The position numbers were made by a program, and so were the translations under genes. Below, piece by piece: positions 60,755-64,000 of a stretch of 64,000 nt of DNA. Below the pieces are notes generated by a model that worked only from the letters and a program-made list of their open reading frames with translations, made no database searches and had not been told where the DNA came from. This DNA comes from Lunularia cruciata (taxonomy: Eukaryota; Streptophyta; Marchantiopsida; Lunulariales; Lunulariaceae). The DNA lies in contig OX419758.1 in the NCBI GenBank assembly GCA_948567375.1, positions 21,457,001 to 21,521,000 of the forward strand, read 5' to 3'. Within the stretch, counting starts at the first letter, position 1, and each line of letters begins with the position of its first letter.

Positions 60755-60973
60755 CAACCTGATTTGAAGTCTCTTCCTCTCATCACGGTGGCAATTACAA
60801 TGGTGTCCATTGACCCGAAGGTCCAATATGAGTTTCAATCAGCTCTACAACAAGATCCCTTCTTCCAAATGGTACACGGTTGTCTGATAGCATGCAACAA
60901 GGAGTACAACACCTTCTCCTTCAAGTAAGGCCTTTTATTCCATGCAGACCAAATCTATGTTCCAGCCAAAGGT

Positions 60974-61935
60974 GATCTTTGACTTGTGCGCCTTCAAGAA
61001 GCCCATGATTTACCAATAGCTGGTCACATGGGAGTGGACAAGACCTTGGGCACCCTCCAACGCCAACGGTGGTGGCCCAACTTGACACAAGATGTTCAAG
61101 ACTTTTTCCAATCATGTGAGAGTTGCCAACGTAACAAGGCCAGCAACCAAAAGCCGGGTGGACTCCTTCAACCACTCACCATTCCATCCGCTCGCTGGGA
61201 GCATATGAGCTTGGATCTCATCACATCCTTGCCAAAGACAAAACAAGGACACACCGCTATCGTGGTGTTTGTGGATAAGCTTAGTAAGCAAATCCACTTG
61301 GCACCAACTTGTGATACCGTGGATGCTCCAACCTTAGCGCAAATCTACTTTGACAATGTCTTCAAGCATCATGGGATGCCATGTGTACATGCCACATGTA
61401 CATGTGTACTCATCTCCGACCGTGATCCTCGATTTACCGAGAAGTTTTGGCAAGCACTCTTCCAGATCCTTGGCACCAAACTTGCTTTGTCCATGGCCTA
61501 TCATCCTCAAACTAATGGACAAACCAAACGCAAAAATTGTACAATGGAGGATAAGTTGCGAGCCTTTGTCAATGTCTACCATACCAATTGGGATGAATGT
61601 CTTGCAGCTATAGAATTTGCCTACAACAATTCCAAATAGGCAAGCACCGGATTTTCTCCCTTCTTTCTCAATTTTGGCCAAGATCCAGTTGTTCCAGATT
61701 CTCTTCTTGCTCCCCCTCCCTCTCAGGTTCCTCATACTTCCACATTCTTGACCACTATATCCCAATCTCTCCAACAAGCCAAGTCTCACCTCCTTGTTGC
61801 TCAAAATCGCCAAAAACAATATGCGGACCACTATCGTCATGATCTCACCTTTGAAGTTGGTGATAAAGTCATGCTATCCTCTAGTAACCTCCCTCTCCCA
61901 CTTGATACCTAAGTTTGTAAACTTGCCCCTAATTG
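60974..61935 (+). pseudogene. Integrase of D1
   Basis: Zinc site HDLPIAGHMGVDKT...CESCQRNK; core LDLITSLPKTKQGHTAIV, VDKLSKQIHLAPT, LISDRDPRFTEKFW, then YHPQTNGQTKRKN. The catalytic Glu expected in NGQTE is Lys (AAA at 61526-61528). A 21-base in-frame insertion adds seven residues just before LISDRD (compare D2). A stop after AYNNSK at 61637-61639 and another after LPLDT at about 61910 break the frame; coding continues with WIGPFDIIHIVSHVAYQL and HPVFHVSKLNPF. Confidence 0.75.
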
Positions 61936-62116
61936 GATAGGGCCCTTTGATATCATCCACATTGTCTCTCATGTTGCTTATCAACTTGCCTTGCCTTGTC
62001 ACATGTGTATCCATCCTGTCTTTCATGTTTCCAAGTTGAACCCCTTTGTTCCTAACCCCTCTTTCTTTTCCTCTTGAGTCCAACCTCCTCCTCTTCCTGT
62101 CCCTATCAATGATCAT

Positions 62117-62273
62117 GAGGAGTACGAAGTTGATCGTATCCTTGCGCGTCGCCATATTCAACAAGGCCGTCACCAACATACAAAGTACAAGGTCCTTTGG
62201 AAAGGGTATCCCCTTCATGATGTCACATGGGAACCTCTTTCCCACCTCCAAAATGCACAGACAACCATCAAGT
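62117..62273 (+). pseudogene. Chromodomain of D1
   Basis: EEYEVDRILARRHIQQGR, then KYKVLWKGYPLHDVTWEPLS and LQNAQTTIK. The Tyr, Trp and VTWEP positions of the methyl-lysine cage are preserved. Chromodomains steer chromovirus integration to heterochromatin with methylated H3. Confidence 0.75.
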
Positions 62274-62389
62274 AATTTGAAGCTTCACTAGCGACAAGGA
62301 CGTCACCAACTAGCAGTGGGGAATATGTAACAATATGGAGTTTAGTGACAAAGTTAGTCGGGCTTACGAAATAGAGAAGAAGACAAAAT

Positions 62390-62610
62390 AGCCTAGAATA
62401 TTCTAGAAGCATCTAAGAAGCTTCTTGGGGAGCTTCCCAACTAGTTAACTTACGCCCTAAGTAGGTAGCTTCTAGAAGCTTCTAACTAGCTTAGCTTACA
62501 CGCCAAGTAGGCGGCTTCTAGAAGGAAGCTTCTTGAGAAGCTTCCTGGTTAACTTGGCTTGCACTCCAAGAAAGCGGCTCAAGGAAGCTTCTTGAGAAGC
62601 TTCAAGAGCC
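62390..62610 (+). promoter_or_regulatory. Heat-shock-element-like cluster in the D LTR
   Basis: TTCtaGAAgcTTC at 62470-62482 is three alternating pentamers with perfect 5-bp phasing. Further units: TTCtaGAA at 62401-62408 and 62516-62523, GAAgcTTC at 62417-62424, 62525-62532, 62537-62544, 62584-62591 and 62596-62603. This matches the nGAAnnTTCn heat-shock-factor site. The cluster ends about 20 bp before the TATA box. Confidence 0.55.
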
Positions 62611-62622
62611 TTGTATGCTACC

Positions 62623-62630
62623 TATAAATA
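62623..62630 (+). promoter_or_regulatory. TATA box of the D LTR
   Basis: TATAAATA within ACCTATAAATACC, about 110 bp before the LTR end, a normal place for the U3/R promoter. Confidence 0.6.
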
Positions 62631-62734
62631 CCAAAGCCAAAGCTCATGCTAGGCATTCAAAGTTTTCCCTCATTCAAGTGTCCCAATGTGAGTTTCTATT
62701 CACCTATTTCTCTCCTCAATTTCGGTCTTTTACA

Positions 62735-63823
62735 TTGGATCTCATCACATCCTTGCCAAAGACAAAACAAGGACACACCGCCATTGTGGTGTTTGTGGAT
62801 AAGCTTAATAAGCAAATTCACTTGGCACCAACCTGTGATACCGTGGATGCTCCAACCTTAATGCAAATCTACTTCAATAACGTCTTCAAGCATCATGGGA
62901 TGCCATGTGTACTCATCTCTAACCATGATCCTCGATTTATCAAGAAGTTTTGGCAAGCACTCTTCCAGATACTCGGCACAAAGCTTGCTTTGTCCACGGC
63001 CTATCATCCTCAAATTGATGGACAAACCAAACATGCAAATCTTACATTGGATGATAAGTTGCGAGCCTTTGTCAATGTCCACCATACTAATTGGGATGAA
63101 TGTCTTGCAGCTGCGGAGTTTGCATACAACAATTTTAAATAGGCAACCACCGGATTCTCTCCTTTCTTTCTCAATTTTGGCCAAAATCCGCTTGTCCCAA
63201 ATTCTCTTCTTGCTCCTCCTCCATCTCAAGTCCCTCATACTTCAACCTTCTTGACCACCATATCCAAATCTCTCCAACAAGCCAAATCTCCTTGTTGCTC
63301 AGAATCGTCAAAAAAAATATGCGTATCACCATCGTCATGATCTCACCTTTGAAGTCGGTGATAAAGTTATGCTATCCTCTAATAATCTACCCCTCCCACT
63401 TGATACCCAAGTTCGTAAACTTACCCCTAATTGGATAGGCCCTTTTGATATCACCCAAATTGTCTCTCTTATTGCTTATCGACTTGCCTTGCCTTATTAT
63501 ATGCTCATCCATCCTATCTTTCATGTTTCTAAGTTGAAACCCTTTGTTCCTAACCCCTCTTCTTTTTCCTCTTGAGTCCAACCTCCTTCTCCCCCTATCC
63601 CTATCACTGATCATGAGGAGGACAAAGTTGATCGTTTCCTTGCTCGTCACTACATCCAACAAGGACGTCGACAACATACGGAGTACAAGGTCCTTTGGAA
63701 AGGGTATCCCCTTCATGATGTGCCATGGGAATCTCTTTCTCACCTCCAGAATGCACAATGGGCCATCCAAGAGTCTGAAGCTTCAATGGCGACAAGGACG
63801 TCACCAACTAGCGTGGAGGAATA
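62735..63823 (+). mobile_element. Family D copy D2, internally deleted
   Basis: Directly after the LTR the sequence starts within integrase (LDLITSLPKTKQGHT), so PBS, gag, protease, RT and RNase H are missing. Integrase runs to a stop after AYNNFK (63140-63142). Catalytic positions are altered (LISNHDPRF, GQTKHAN). A frameshift follows near 63290. Homology continues with LTPNWIGPFDITQIVS (63410 on) and a chromodomain at about 63616-63775 (VLWKGYPLHDVPWESLSH). It ends at the next LTR. Confidence 0.75.
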
Positions 63824-64000
63824 TGTAACAATATGGAGTTTAGCAAAGTAGTTAGTGAGGCTAATGAAGTAGAGAATAAGACAAATTAGCCTAGAATATT
63901 CTAGAAACATCTAGGAAGCTTCTTTGGAAGCTTCCCAACTAGTTAACTTACGCCCTAAGCAGGTAGCTTCTAGAAGCTTCTAACTAGCTTAGCTTGCACA
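63824..64000 (+). repeat. 3' LTR of D2, cut by the window end
   Basis: Starts TGTAACAATATGG and keeps the heat-shock-type motif TTCtaGAAgcTTC at 63968-63980. Confidence 0.8.

Larger units (their letters stand above)
60134..62325 (+). mobile_element. Chromovirus family D, copy D1 (3' part, decayed)
   Basis: Continues the RT fragment at 52165-52349. Order on the plus strand: end of RT (ITDWPAPKNATEVRAF), RNase H (60338-60754), integrase (60974 to about 61930), chromodomain (62117-62271) and the LTR at 62326. Stops are frequent (for example TGA at 60232-60237, 60532 and 60752) and many fit CpG decay. The 5' half of the element is missing to the left of 52165. Confidence 0.8.
62326..62734 (+). 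repeat. LTR between D1 and D2
   Basis: 409 bp from TGTAACAATATGG to CTTTTACA, preceded by a purine-rich GCAGTGGGGAATA. It acts as 3' LTR of D1 and 5' LTR of D2. It contains clustered GAA/TTC palindromes and a TATA box. Confidence 0.8.

Overview
The window looks like nuclear DNA of a land plant or close relative. It has spliced genes with GT/AG introns, a plant-type histidine-biosynthesis gene, an ankyrin/PGG-type membrane protein, a PIF/Harbinger DNA transposon and nested plant-type Ty3/gypsy LTR retrotransposons. A non-flowering lineage (moss, liverwort, hornwort, lycophyte, fern or gymnosperm) is possible, but this is a guess from the repeat types. No rRNA, tRNA or CRISPR was seen.

Left part (1-9,730): one decayed PIF/Harbinger element of about 9.5 kb (194-9726). 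It has 18-bp perfect terminal inverted repeats and a 3-bp ACT target duplication. A broken DDE transposase lies near the left end and a broken Myb/SANT-like companion protein near the right end, facing each other. Between them sit about 5 kb of extra DNA: a three-exon open gene of unknown function, its decayed 3' continuation, minisatellites and GC-rich motif arrays. A 943-bp internally deleted relative (21940-22882) lies 12 kb away with the same ends and an ATT duplication.

Middle (9,730-29,400): low-density host-like DNA with gene relics (a BTB-domain exon, a short-chain dehydrogenase exon with a nonsense codon, and a nearly full exon set of imidazoleglycerol-phosphate dehydratase with a frameshifting hairpin insertion). 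The one clearly intact host-like gene is a minus-strand ankyrin plus PGG-like four-helix membrane protein (24272-27463, two exons, about 913 aa).

Right part (29,400-64,000): almost entirely LTR retrotransposons of at least four families. Family A/B (minus strand) is a tandem pair sharing one LTR, and it carries a PHD finger after the integrase. Family C (minus strand) has two copies. C1 (43139-52164) is old, lacks the protease region and carries a 1.9-kb nested solo LTR. C2 (52350-60133) is young: its LTRs look almost identical and its gag-pol is open except for one nonsense codon. C2 sits inside family D (plus strand), a chromodomain element whose LTRs carry clustered heat-shock-element-like GAA/TTC repeats just upstream of a TATA box. 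Family D ends in a second, internally deleted copy cut off by the window edge.
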